From the NCBI GenBank assembly GCA_013153555.1, contig JAADEF010000076.1, positions 1 through 23,936 of the forward strand: a stretch of 23,936 bases of DNA, in the 5' to 3' direction. The notes under the pieces are model-generated. The model did no database searches. It saw only the letters and a program-made list of their open reading frames with translations, and was not told the DNA's origin. This DNA comes from Candidatus Nanohalarchaeota archaeon (GTDB lineage: Archaea > EX4484-52 > JAADEF01). Numbering within the stretch: the stretch's first letter is position 1; the number at the start of each line of letters is the position of its first letter. Below are positions 1 to 7,529 of this stretch, in pieces. Both the position numbers and the translations under genes were made by a program.

Positions 1-2402
1 TTGATTATCCTAATCCTGTAGGTGTGATAAGCTTTACTTTTGATGTGGACGGAGTGAGTTATTATGAAGCAGAAGAAAATGTAGTTTTTCATGTTGTACC
101 TAATGTTGTACCTGTATCTTATGTGGTAAATGATTTAGAAGCATCTATTCAGCCTTCTAATGAAGAAGGTGGTGTGTTATGTGAAATAAATAGAGAGTAT
201 GAATGCAATTTTGAAGATCATATTTTAACTTTAACTGGATCAGTTGATACAAATGCATTTGACATTCTTCCAGAAATATTTTCATTAAAAGTTACTATTA
301 ATGCAGGAGATAGGTTAGAAGAGTATGAAGTTAATGACTGTCAGTTTAATGAGAATTTAGAATTTACTTGCGGTGTTCCTCTTCAAAATTTAGGCAATGT
401 ACCTTATATTTCTTCCATAGGGCTAATAGTAAGCTATGGATCAGGAGATCACATTTCTGAGGAAATTGGAAGCTTTACTTTTCCATTGGTTATACCGCAA
501 GAGCTTATAGATCTTTATTCTAACGTTTCATTCCATGCTGAGCTTACTATATTAGATGACGGGGTTTATAAGAGGGTAGACGATACTGTTGCATCACTTC
601 CTGTGTGCATCATTCCAGTAAGTGTAGGAAGATATTGGGAGGAATATAATGCTCAGCAAGGAGAAGTTCCTGCACAGCAGATTTGGGATTCTTTAAGGGA
701 CAACTACGGATATGGTAATATTAACTATGATCAACCTTTGTGTAGTTTTGCAGGAGAAAGCATAGGTGTGATAGTATATGTACCTGAACTTTATCATGTT
801 GATGATTTTGAGCTTAATTACATAGGCTATTCTTTAGGAAATGCTCGTGACTTTTCTAGTGCTACCTGCGTGCCTTTAAGCAGTAATGACGAATATATTT
901 CTCGTTATAAGTATGGAGAAACAGGAATAACTTTTTACTGCGTCTTACCTAATATAGAATATCTCATGGATGACTTTGCAGGAGTAATGCCTGAAATAGA
1001 GTCTATAGCAGAAGTTCCCTTATATATAAAACTTGCTATTCGCGATGGGCAATGGGATAGACAGGGAGAATATGTTGTTTCATTTCAATTCCTTATAGAA
1101 AATAGCTATGGCGCATTAAATAACAAACTTGACTCATTAGAAGCTAAGAAGGAATATTTAGAACAACAAAAAGAAGAAATAAATAAAATTTCAAAAAGAT
1201 CTTCCACTGCTGCAATGGCTGTTGCAGGATTGGATTATGGATTTGGAGCTAAGGCAATAGATGCACCTGTATTAGAATATTTATCTATTGCACGATTCGC
1301 TAAATGCTCAATTGGATGCAAAATTTTCGCATCAGGATGTGGACCTCATGGATATGCTGCATGTTATCATAGGTGTCAGGATGCTGCTGGAAGTGGTGGT
1401 AGTTTAGGGAGAGCCGAAACTTCTTCAGATGATCCTACACAAAAAGTAGTATATAATTTTTGCTGGGGTATTATAGATTATAGTTTTGTTTGTACTTTAG
1501 GAGGTTCTTTGCTTTTATCTGGTGCAATGGTTAATAGTTTAGAAAAGATAGAAGCGGAATATGACGAGATTACTACAGAAATATATGATGTGGAAGATAG
1601 GCTTAAAGATGGGGAAGATTATGGAATTATTAGAGAGGAGTTAGATGAAACTTTTGATCCTTATGCAGAAAACAGCTATCATAGATCCTTTTTAATGGAA
1701 CTTAACCCTACTGTTACAAAACTCGCTGGTTCTGCTTTTGCTGCAGCATGTGCTTATGGAAAACTCTTCGGAGGATTTACTTCATTGGCTGATGAAATTA
1801 CTATGAATCAAGTTGCAGCTCAATTTGCTAGGAATTTCGTTTCTTCAGGTATTAATGCCTGGGTGTATGGTGAGAAACTAACTACTGCTGTTGCAGGAGC
1901 AGCCAGTGCAACCGCCATAGATGTAGGTGTTTCTTCTTTAAGTAATGTTCTTGAAGGTAGTCCTGGCTCAACTATTCTTAATTTATTTAGTAAAGGTTCT
2001 GTACTTGTTGGTTTATGGATGGCTGCTGTTAATAGACCAGATGGAATGACTACCACAGATGCTGTGCTCTTTTATTGGGGTGCATGGAGCTTTTCAGAAG
2101 GAACAGCAGCCCTTGGTCAATTTGCTATAGAGTTTGGCAGTACTATGTGGGAGAGATGGAAACTTAACAGAGTGATTAATAATTTGCCACCAGAAGATAA
2201 AAGAGATTTAAATAGTTTGAAAAACGCATTAGAAAGAGAGGGCTACGAGGTTGAAATAACAACTTTGACTTTAAAGGATGAGAGAGGAAAAGACATTAAT
2301 ATAAATTTATTAATTGTGAAAAATGATGATTCTGAAATGAGAAGCCTCGTTTATATTTCGGATAATAAAATAACAGTAGGTAGTTATAGAACTACATATT
2401 GA
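1..2402 (+). CDS. large surface/membrane protein, 5' end missing
   Basis: The reading frame is already open at base 3 (codons read DYPNPVG before the first possible GTG at 24), so the gene begins outside the window and only its last ~800 residues are seen. Residue numbers count from the GTG. Residues 1-365 look beta-rich and extracellular, with scattered cysteines and few lysines. A charged stretch at about 370-392 (LEAKKEYLEQQKEEINKISK) looks like a coiled coil. It is followed by a cysteine cluster, C428-x3-C432-x6-C439-x7-C447-x3-C451, then alternating Ala/Gly-rich hydrophobic helices and a second charged coiled-coil-like stretch (about 508-535). The C-terminal ~70 residues are charged and look like a small alpha/beta domain. 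I do not recognise the family. The composition suggests an exported or membrane-embedded protein whose cysteines may form disulfides. It ends 16 bp from the 3' end of the SRP RNA gene, which lies on the other strand. Confidence 0.8.
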   Translation, partial: DYPNPVGVISFTFDVDGVSYYEAEENVVFHVVPNVVPVSYVVNDLEASIQPSNEEGGVLCEINREYECNFEDHILTLTGSVDTNAFDILPEIFSLKVTINAGDRLEEYEVNDCQFNENLEFTCGVPLQNLGNVPYISSIGLIVSYGSGDHISEEIGSFTFPLVIPQELIDLYSNVSFHAELTILDDGVYKRVDDTVASLPVCIIPVSVGRYWEEYNAQQGEVPAQQIWDSLRDNYGYGNINYDQPLCSFAGESIGVIVYVPELYHVDDFELNYIGYSLGNARDFSSATCVPLSSNDEYISRYKYGETGITFYCVLPNIEYLMDDFAGVMPEIESIAEVPLYIKLAIRDGQWDRQGEYVVSFQFLIENSYGALNNKLDSLEAKKEYLEQQKEEINKISKRSSTAAMAVAGLDYGFGAKAIDAPVLEYLSIARFAKCSIGCKIFASGCGPHGYAACYHRCQDAAGSGGSLGRAETSSDDPTQKVVYNFCWGIIDYSFVCTLGGSLLLSGAMVNSLEKIEAEYDEITTEIYDVEDRLKDGEDYGIIREELDETFDPYAENSYHRSFLMELNPTVTKLAGSAFAAACAYGKLFGGFTSLADEITMNQVAAQFARNFVSSGINAWVYGEKLTTAVAGAASATAIDVGVSSLSNVLEGSPGSTILNLFSKGSVLVGLWMAAVNRPDGMTTTDAVLFYWGAWSFSEGTAALGQFAIEFGSTMWERWKLNRVINNLPPEDKRDLNSLKNALEREGYEVEITTLTLKDERGKDININLLIVKNDDSEMRSLVYISDNKITVGSYRTTY

Positions 2403-2417
2403 TTTTGATTATAATAT

Positions 2418-2691
2418 AAGGGAACGGCAGAAGATGGACACCGCACAGGGGTGTTGCATTTCTTGCCTACCTCAACACGGCACCCCCGTATGCACGTGTG
2501 CAACAGCTTATGGCTGCTCCCTTCCGGGCCTGACCAGGTTCACTGCTGCACACGCCTTACGGGACCGTGATTCATTGTTCAGCAAGAACGCAACAAAAAT
2601 CCCTGTGCTTAGTGCCGCTCTTCTGCCTTCGGCGCCCCCATATAGGCACGGGGGTTACAGGATGCTGCCTAGACATCCCCGCCTATCCCTT
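2418..2691 (-). ncRNA. SRP RNA (archaeal 7S RNA)
   Basis: On the minus strand the universal SRP helix 8 is explicit: GGTCAGGCCCGGAAGGGAGC, with the GGAA tetraloop at 2522-2525. The 5' part reads GGCGGGGATG...GCATCCTGTAACCCCCG, the form of archaeal 7S RNA helices 2-4 with the conserved TGTAAC. The termini pair: minus-strand AAGGGAUAGGCGG at the 5' end is complementary, with internal mismatches, to CUGCCGUUCCCUU at the 3' end (archaeal helix 1). That closing helix set the ends, giving ~274 nt, slightly under the usual ~300 nt. The RNA scaffolds SRP54 and SRP19 and targets nascent membrane and secreted proteins to the translocon. The locus is markedly more GC-rich than its surroundings, as expected for a structured RNA. 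A TATA-like box lies ~26 bp upstream. Ends are uncertain by a few bases. Confidence 0.95.
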
Positions 2692-2710
2692 ATATTAATT
2701 CTTGACTTTA

Positions 2711-2722
2711 TTTTTTAAAAAA
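2711..2722. promoter_or_regulatory. palindromic TATA box shared by SRP RNA and surface operon
   Basis: TTTTTTAAAAAA is a perfect 12-bp palindrome centred at 2716.5. It lies 25.5 bp from the deduced SRP RNA 5' end (2691, minus) and 27.5 bp from the ATG at 2744 (plus). Archaeal TATA boxes sit ~25-30 bp upstream of transcription starts, so one TBP site could serve both directions. This would make the 2744 gene leaderless. No experimental start is known here. Confidence 0.6.
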
Positions 2723-2743
2723 TTACAACCCTATTCATAATTT

Positions 2744-3730
2744 ATGAGGTATTACTTCCTTATTTGCGCTATGTCAATGGTTTTTTTCTTGAGTAATTAT
2801 GCTTATGCGATAGGAGTAGGCACCATTCCCGGTGTTTTAGATTTAGGAGAGGTTAAAAGAGGACAAACCGTGGTGGGAGAGTTTTACATAACCTCAACTA
2901 TAACACAACCCATGATTTTGATTTTAAACTATATTCCTCCTCATTATTCTATTTTTCAAAAAGAGAAAACCCGAGCAAAAGACGGGTATGAATTTAAACC
3001 TGGGGAAGCTTCGGAGGAAGATATTAGCAGTTGGGTAAAAATAGTGCCTTCTACTGTTCTAATTTCTCCTGATGATAAAAAAATTATTCGCCTTCCTGAT
3101 GGCGGTTCTGTGGCATATAATCAAAAGTTTTCTGTTAAAATTAAAATTCCTGATGAAGCAGAGCCGGGTTATCATGTTGGTTCAGTTAATATTGCGATTA
3201 AACCTAAAAAAACTACTGGAGAAGGTGCAAGTATCTCTACTTTAGGTATTACTCGTCCAGTATTTGTTTTTAGGGTAAGCGGTAATGCTTTTAGAGATGG
3301 AAAAATAATTGGTGTTGAAGCTAAAAGATTAAGCGATAATATGGTTAGAGTGGATGTACTCTTTAAAAACACAGGCACGGTAACTTATACTGCAAGTTTT
3401 GATAAATTAGAGGTTTATGATGATTTTGGTTATAAAACAGGCAATATTGCAGTAAGAATGAACAATAAAGTCAAACCTGGTGAAATTATTGTTTTAAGTG
3501 CTTACTGGCGTGACAGCAAGGGAATAAAATCTGGCAGTTACAATGTTGAAGCAGAAGTCTCATACATCACAGGCAAAGCGAAATTTTCGGGTCCATTAGA
3601 AGTGTTGGATGAAATTTATGTGCCAAAAGAAGGTAATGTGCTGAAAGAAGAAGGGGGTATAAATATACCTTGGTGGTATTTATTAATAATTTTAGGTCTT
3701 ATTGCCCTTTACATATACTGGAAAATGTGA
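2744..3730 (+). CDS. type-I membrane-anchored beta-sandwich surface protein
   Basis: 328 residues. An N-terminal signal peptide (residues 1-22, hydrophobic, ending AYA) is followed by a ~285-residue beta-rich ectodomain. A single C-terminal membrane segment (about 310-326, WWYLLIILGLIALYIY) leaves a two-residue tail. The first ectodomain half (LDLGEVKRGQTVVGEFYITS, later KIKIPDEAEPGYHVGSVNIAI) resembles immunoglobulin-like and DUF916-like domains of cell-surface proteins. The second half (VRVDVLFKNTGTVTYTA...YDDFGYKTG) resembles CARDB or Fn3-like adhesion modules. No enzyme motif is seen. Start: the ATG is ~27 bp downstream of the TATA palindrome and is immediately followed by the signal peptide. 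It is the first gene of a tight three-gene operon, with 5 bp to the next start. Function unknown; a cell-envelope structural or adhesive role is inferred. Confidence 0.85.
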   Translation: MRYYFLICAMSMVFFLSNYAYAIGVGTIPGVLDLGEVKRGQTVVGEFYITSTITQPMILILNYIPPHYSIFQKEKTRAKDGYEFKPGEASEEDISSWVKIVPSTVLISPDDKKIIRLPDGGSVAYNQKFSVKIKIPDEAEPGYHVGSVNIAIKPKKTTGEGASISTLGITRPVFVFRVSGNAFRDGKIIGVEAKRLSDNMVRVDVLFKNTGTVTYTASFDKLEVYDDFGYKTGNIAVRMNNKVKPGEIIVLSAYWRDSKGIKSGSYNVEAEVSYITGKAKFSGPLEVLDEIYVPKEGNVLKEEGGINIPWWYLLIILGLIALYIYWKM

Positions 3731-3735
3731 TGTGA

Positions 3736-4200
3736 ATGGATACACGGCTTTATTATTTTACTCTTTTTGGAGTTAGTATTTTATTAGTTTTATTTTATAT
3801 ACTAGGAGAAAGAAGCGTTATTCAGGATAAAATTGCAGAATATGATATGAAAGGAGAAGTAATTAATCTCACCACTTCTAACTTAACAAAGATTGGTATT
3901 TCTGCTGATACAGATAAACTTGATTTTGGAAGAATGGTGTTTAATCGCACCAATGCAACAAAAATACTAACTTTTTATAATCCTTATTCTTATGATGCTC
4001 AAATTTATTTGCTGGTAGAAGGGAACATTAGTAAAATGCTGATATATAATGAAAGGATCTTATTAAAACCTAATCAAACTAGAAATATTTATATTAAGTT
4101 TGTTCCTAAAGCTGTTGGTAATTTTAGCGGAAAATTGGAAATATGGGCGAAATATGCTACCAATCCTGTAGGAGAGTTTTGGCTAAAGGTGATAGGGTGA
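3736..4200 (+). CDS. N-anchored small Ig-like surface protein
   Basis: 154 residues. An N-terminal membrane segment (about 6-23, YYFTLFGVSILLVLFYIL) has no clear cleavage site, so it is probably a signal anchor. The rest is one beta-sandwich of the ASH/MSP type: LDFGRMVFNRTNATKILTFY, then LLKPNQTRNIYIKFVPKAVG, then FSGKLEIWA. It carries seven N-x-S/T sequons (N44, N49, N70, N73, N97, N113, N129), consistent with an N-glycosylated outer-surface protein. It starts 5 bp after the previous stop and its stop overlaps the next start as GTGA. Function unknown. It is probably part of a complex with its two neighbours, judged only from gene order and shared architecture. Confidence 0.82.
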   Translation: MDTRLYYFTLFGVSILLVLFYILGERSVIQDKIAEYDMKGEVINLTTSNLTKIGISADTDKLDFGRMVFNRTNATKILTFYNPYSYDAQIYLLVEGNISKMLIYNERILLKPNQTRNIYIKFVPKAVGNFSGKLEIWAKYATNPVGEFWLKVIG

Positions 4201-4928
4201 AAAAACTTTTTTTAGCTTTGACAATTATTTTTATTGGTTCGACTTTAATGGATGTATTTGCTATTCCTGTATTGGTAAATATAAAAGAAAGCCTTACAGG
4301 GCATTTTTCTTATTTTAACTACACTTTCAAAGGAGAGGTGCTGGAACTTTATGCTGTGTGGGAAAATATAGGTTCTGTTACCTGCGATACATACTTTATG
4401 GTTAAAGCTTATGATTCTTTAAACACTTCCTTGGGCTATTTTTGGAGTGAAAAAGTAAATGCTCCTCCAGGTAAAGCAGCAAACTTCAAACTTTATGTTT
4501 TTATACCTAATTACAATGGAAGCATAACTTTGATACCGAGGTTGTATTATTGTAATGAAATAGAAGATTATTCTTCCTTGACTATTGAAAAATATAACTC
4601 TACCTTTATGCATCCTTTACCTTTAAACATAACCTATGAACTTTATCCGGATAAAATTGTGTTTTTATTTAATGAAAGCTTAAAAAAAGAGATTTATGTG
4701 GTACCAGTAAAACAGCCACCAGGATGGATCATACCTAGCACAGCTGCACCTGTCTTTTCAAAACAAGTAGCTGTATCCTATTACCGCCCTAAAAATTCTT
4801 ATAAGAGTTTGAATTTTTACTTTACTGATGGGTATTCAGGAAGAGCTATTACAGTATATTTCAAAGATGAGTGGGAAAAAGAGAGCCTCTGGCAAAAATT
4901 ATTATCTTTTTTAAAGAAGTTGTTTTAA
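4197..4928 (+). CDS. secreted CARDB-like beta-sandwich protein
   Basis: 243 residues from the GTG at 4197, which overlaps the previous stop as GTGA. I chose this start because it is directly followed by a signal peptide (VKKLFLALTIIFIGSTLMDVFA) and preceded by AAGGTGAT; the frame is open further upstream (ATG at 4143) but that extension lies inside the previous gene. The mature part is beta-rich: VLELYAVWENIGSVTCDTYFMVKAY, then NAPPGKAANFKLYVFIP, a CARDB-like arrangement. Six N-x-S/T sequons are visible. The C-terminus ends in an amphipathic basic helix (EKESLWQKLLSFLKKLF) that could lie on a membrane or bind a partner. There is no C-terminal membrane segment. Third gene of the surface operon; function unknown. 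Confidence 0.82.
   Translation: MKKLFLALTIIFIGSTLMDVFAIPVLVNIKESLTGHFSYFNYTFKGEVLELYAVWENIGSVTCDTYFMVKAYDSLNTSLGYFWSEKVNAPPGKAANFKLYVFIPNYNGSITLIPRLYYCNEIEDYSSLTIEKYNSTFMHPLPLNITYELYPDKIVFLFNESLKKEIYVVPVKQPPGWIIPSTAAPVFSKQVAVSYYRPKNSYKSLNFYFTDGYSGRAITVYFKDEWEKESLWQKLLSFLKKLF
4907..4915 (+). promoter_or_regulatory. putative TATA box of trm1
   Basis: TTTTTTAAA, inside the end of the preceding gene, is centred 27 bp upstream of the trm1 ATG at 4938. No GGTGA-type ribosome site precedes that ATG, which fits a leaderless transcript. Confidence 0.4.
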
Positions 4929-4937
4929 TTATGCATT

Positions 4938-5999
4938 ATGAACATGCCAAAACAAATACAAGAGGGAAAAGCCGTTTTAGCTATTTATCCTGGAGAAATT
5001 AAAAAGTCAGATGTAGTTTTTTATAATCCTGAAATGCGCGAAAACCGAGATATCAGTGTGTTAGCAGTAAAAGCTTTTTCTTCTCAAACTAAACGAAAAT
5101 TAAGAGTACTGGATGTAATGTCTGCCACAGGAGTAAGGGGTATAAGGTATGCATTAGAGGCAAAATCTGCTGTGAATGAAGTAATTTTTAATGATATAAA
5201 TCCTTATGCCTATGAGCTTATTAAAAAAAACATAGCTCTAAACCGGTTGGAAACAAGTTATAAAATACATAAAAAAGAAGCTGGCTGTTTATTGCACGAA
5301 TATAGGTTTTTGGGGGATGTGGTAGATTTAGATCCTTTTGGAACGCCTGCTCCTTATTTAGATGCTGCTGCAAGAAGCGTTAGCAACAAAGGACTTATCA
5401 TGGTTACTTTTACTGACACTTCTGTGTTATCTGGAACTTATCCAAAAGTTGCGTTAAGAAGGTATGGTGTGAATATAACAAAAGGATTTAGACCACATCA
5501 AGAACTTGCATTGCGTGTTGCTTATGCTTCTTTGGCAAAATCATTGGCAAGATTTGATAAAGGTATGGTACCTCTGGTAGGGTATGTTTATAAACATTAT
5601 GTGCGCATTGTTGCAGCAATAGACAAACATAAGGATGCAGCAACAAGGATCTACGATTATATAGGTACTAAAGAAATTAAGCTTTCTGATAAAATATATT
5701 TTGCCAAGGATGTGTGGGTGGGAAAGTTAGGTGATGCCGATTTTGTGAAAAAAATGCTGTCTTTTTGCTCTTCCTCTATTTCCCCAGAAGCATGTGTGCT
5801 TTTAAATATTCTAAAAGATGAATATGAATATAATTTTTATTATGATATTCCTTTTATTGCCAAGCATTATAGATTGAGATTAAAAAATGTAGAAAATTTG
5901 CTTAATCATTTTCCTGGGATCAGAGCACATTTCAAAAAAGATTATGTAATTGCCACTAATGCTTCTTTAGAAGATGTTATTTCTGCTTTGAAATACTGA
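4938..5999 (+). CDS. trm1: tRNA (guanine26-N2)-dimethyltransferase Trm1
   Basis: 353 residues. Trm1 methylates G26 of tRNA to m2G and m2,2G using S-adenosylmethionine. The N-terminal family block is present (EGKAVLAIYPGEIKKSDVVFYNPEMRENRDIS). The SAM-binding motif is VLDVMSATGVRGIRYALE, and the ribose-binding acidic residue lies in FNDINPYAYELIKKN. The catalytic block DVVDLDPFGTPAPYLDAA and the substrate loop FTDTSVLSGTYPKVALRRYG follow. Length is close to that of archaeal Trm1 proteins (~370-380). The C-terminal ~100 residues form the archaeal Trm1 C-domain, here somewhat short. The start at 4938 is preferred over the ATG three codons later only because both fit and the first has a TATA-like box at 27 bp. 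Its 3' end overlaps the convergent transporter gene by 23 bp. Confidence 0.93.
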   Translation: MNMPKQIQEGKAVLAIYPGEIKKSDVVFYNPEMRENRDISVLAVKAFSSQTKRKLRVLDVMSATGVRGIRYALEAKSAVNEVIFNDINPYAYELIKKNIALNRLETSYKIHKKEAGCLLHEYRFLGDVVDLDPFGTPAPYLDAAARSVSNKGLIMVTFTDTSVLSGTYPKVALRRYGVNITKGFRPHQELALRVAYASLAKSLARFDKGMVPLVGYVYKHYVRIVAAIDKHKDAATRIYDYIGTKEIKLSDKIYFAKDVWVGKLGDADFVKKMLSFCSSSISPEACVLLNILKDEYEYNFYYDIPFIAKHYRLRLKNVENLLNHFPGIRAHFKKDYVIATNASLEDVISALKY

Positions 6000-6690
6000 A
6001 TTTATCATAAATGTATGTGCTGGCGTAAAGGAAAGGAGTATCTAATACAGCGATTATTATTTTGGCTAAATAATGATAAAATATCATGTTTTGAAGAACA
6101 TTAAAAGGAAGGATGCCGTAAAATGCAATTGTGATGAAAAGTAAGGTATCAAATAGCTGTGCAGTCCAAGTTGAAAGGTTGTTTCTTAGCCACATATATT
6201 TTCCTTTGGTTTTTGTTTTTAAGGCATGATAAAGATGTATGCTAATATGCTGGCTTACGATATAAGCTATTAAAGAACCAATCACGATGCGAGGAGTATA
6301 TGAAAAAACCTGAGAAAATATTTCTGCTTGTGTTTGAGCAAATTCAGGATAGGGCAGTTTTGTGATAAAATATGTGACTACAACAACCAATATATTGAGT
6401 ACAAAACCAGCGATTATGGCTTGTTTTGCTTCTTTTTTGCCAAATTTTTCTGATAGGAAATCGCTTATAAGAAAGGTTAAAGAGTATATTATAATGGCTG
6501 AAGGAATGATTGCAGGACCAACTTTTACCAATCTGAACGCAATTATGTTGGCAACTACTAAATATGTGGCTAATGCAGCAAAGAGAAAGGATTTTGATTT
6601 ATAACGAGCTGAAAAATATGCAAATAAAACAACATTTCCAGCAATTATAGCAATCAATATTAAGCTGTACAGTATTAAATCATTCACCAC
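5977..6690 (-). CDS. queuosine-precursor-type (VUT/YhhQ) transporter
   Basis: About 237 residues with six or more hydrophobic segments, a polytopic membrane protein. VUT-family (COG1738) hallmarks are seen: SAIIIYSLTFLISDFLSEKFGKKEAKQAI in the first half and RNNLSTWTAQLFDTLLFITIAF in the second. Bacterial members import preQ0/preQ1; in archaea preQ0 feeds archaeosine at tRNA G15, so preQ0 salvage is inferred. The frame opens with a GTG at 6699, but that GTG lies inside the AGGTGA Shine-Dalgarno (6696-6701). The GTG at 6690, 5 nt downstream of it, is therefore the likelier start (6687 is also possible). It follows tRNA-Gln on the same strand by ~30 bp and may be co-transcribed with it. Whether the cargo is preQ0 is not shown by sequence alone. 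Confidence 0.82.
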   Translation of the reverse strand: MVNDLILYSLILIAIIAGNVVLFAYFSARYKSKSFLFAALATYLVVANIIAFRLVKVGPAIIPSAIIIYSLTFLISDFLSEKFGKKEAKQAIIAGFVLNILVVVVTYFITKLPYPEFAQTQAEIFSQVFSYTPRIVIGSLIAYIVSQHISIHLYHALKTKTKGKYMWLRNNLSTWTAQLFDTLLFITIAFYGILPFNVLQNMIFYHYLAKIIIAVLDTPFLYASTYIYDKFSISKQK

Positions 6691-6722
6691 AATTTTCACC
6701 TAAAATAACATAGCATAAGATA

Positions 6723-6794
6723 TAGCCCCGCGCGGATTCGAACCGCGGTCGCAGGGTCCAAAGCCCTGCATGATTACCACTACACCACGGGGCT
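6723..6794 (-). tRNA. tRNA-Gln (anticodon UUG)
   Basis: A complete 72-nt cloverleaf is read on the minus strand. The acceptor AGCCCCG pairs with CGGGGCT, with discriminator A at 6723. The anticodon arm is CAGGG-CTTTGGA-CCCTG, with anticodon TTG. The T arm is CCGCG-GTTCGAA-TCCGCG-like with a standard GTTCGAA loop. G15 (archaeosine site) and G26 (Trm1 site) are present. CCA is not encoded. No intron is seen. Confidence 0.96.
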
Positions 6795-6823
6795 GCACTA
6801 TTTTTACTATTTATTGTAATAAA

Positions 6824-6835
6824 CTTAAAAAACTT
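6824..6835. promoter_or_regulatory. putative divergent TATA element, flpA / tRNA-Gln
   Basis: CTTAAAAAACTT is centred at 6829.5, ~24.5 bp upstream of the flpA ATG (plus strand, leaderless spacing). It is also ~35 bp upstream of the mature tRNA-Gln 5' end on the minus strand, which would leave a short leader for RNase P. The second use is less certain. Confidence 0.4.
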
Positions 6836-6853
6836 TGCGATCAACAATAAAGT

Positions 6854-7528
6854 ATGTTTAAAAGGCTTACGGCAAGAGTTTATAAAATAAAGAATAGCTA
6901 TGCAACTGTTAGTAGAGTTAAGGGAGTAAATGTTTATGGAGAAAAAATATTTAAGAAAGGTAGTAAGGAGCTTAGAGTGTGGAATCCTAAAAAATCTAAA
7001 ATAGCTGCAGCCATGATGAAAGGCATGCCCTTGAAATACATAGATCTATTGGAAAGATATGATGCAATGCTTTATTTAGGTATTGCTAATGGAACAACAG
7101 CATCTCATTTTTCAGACATAGCCAAAGAAGATGCACTTATTTATGGTGTAGAGTTAAGCCCACGAAGCATAATTGATCTCAGCATATTAATAGAGCAAGG
7201 CAGACGAAATATCGTTCCTATACTTGCTAATGCTTCTTACTGGGAGCATTATGCTCCATATGTTGAGCAAGCAGATATTTTGTATGTGGATATTGCTCAA
7301 CCAAATCAAACAGATATTGCTTTGCTTAATGCAGATATTTTTTTAAAAGACCAAGGCTACTTATATTTAGCTATAAAAACTAGAAGCATTTCTATCACTA
7401 AAAAACCCATAGAAGTTATAAAAGATGAAATTTCTAAAATAAAACAGCATGGCTATAATATTGAATTTTGGACAAGGTTGGATCCTTTTGAAAAAGATCA
7501 TGGCTTTGTTATTGCAAGAAAACAATAA
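6854..7528 (+). CDS. flpA: fibrillarin-like RNA 2'-O-methyltransferase
   Basis: 224 residues, the usual size of archaeal fibrillarin. It is the SAM-dependent methyltransferase of the box C/D sRNP, working with Nop5 and L7Ae to 2'-O-methylate rRNA and tRNA. Visible signatures are ELRVWNPKKSKIAAA, the SAM motif LYLGIANGTTASHFSDIA (one Ala/Ser to Asn change from the common GAASGTT form), VELSPRSIIDL, the DIAQPNQTDIALLNA block and the catalytic-region lysine in LAIKTRSI. It starts leaderless-style ~25 bp after an AT-rich box. nop5, its usual operon partner, is not next to it. It ends 1 bp before the convergent gene. Confidence 0.95.
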   Translation: MFKRLTARVYKIKNSYATVSRVKGVNVYGEKIFKKGSKELRVWNPKKSKIAAAMMKGMPLKYIDLLERYDAMLYLGIANGTTASHFSDIAKEDALIYGVELSPRSIIDLSILIEQGRRNIVPILANASYWEHYAPYVEQADILYVDIAQPNQTDIALLNADIFLKDQGYLYLAIKTRSISITKKPIEVIKDEISKIKQHGYNIEFWTRLDPFEKDHGFVIARKQ

Positions 7529-7529
7529 T

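Noticed and set aside
1820..2056. 78-residue minus-strand frame
   Set aside because: Shadow inside the Ala/Gly-rich helices of the left-edge protein.
2434..2718. 94-residue open frame on the plus strand
   Set aside because: It lies over the SRP RNA, reads through its helices, and has no plausible protein features.
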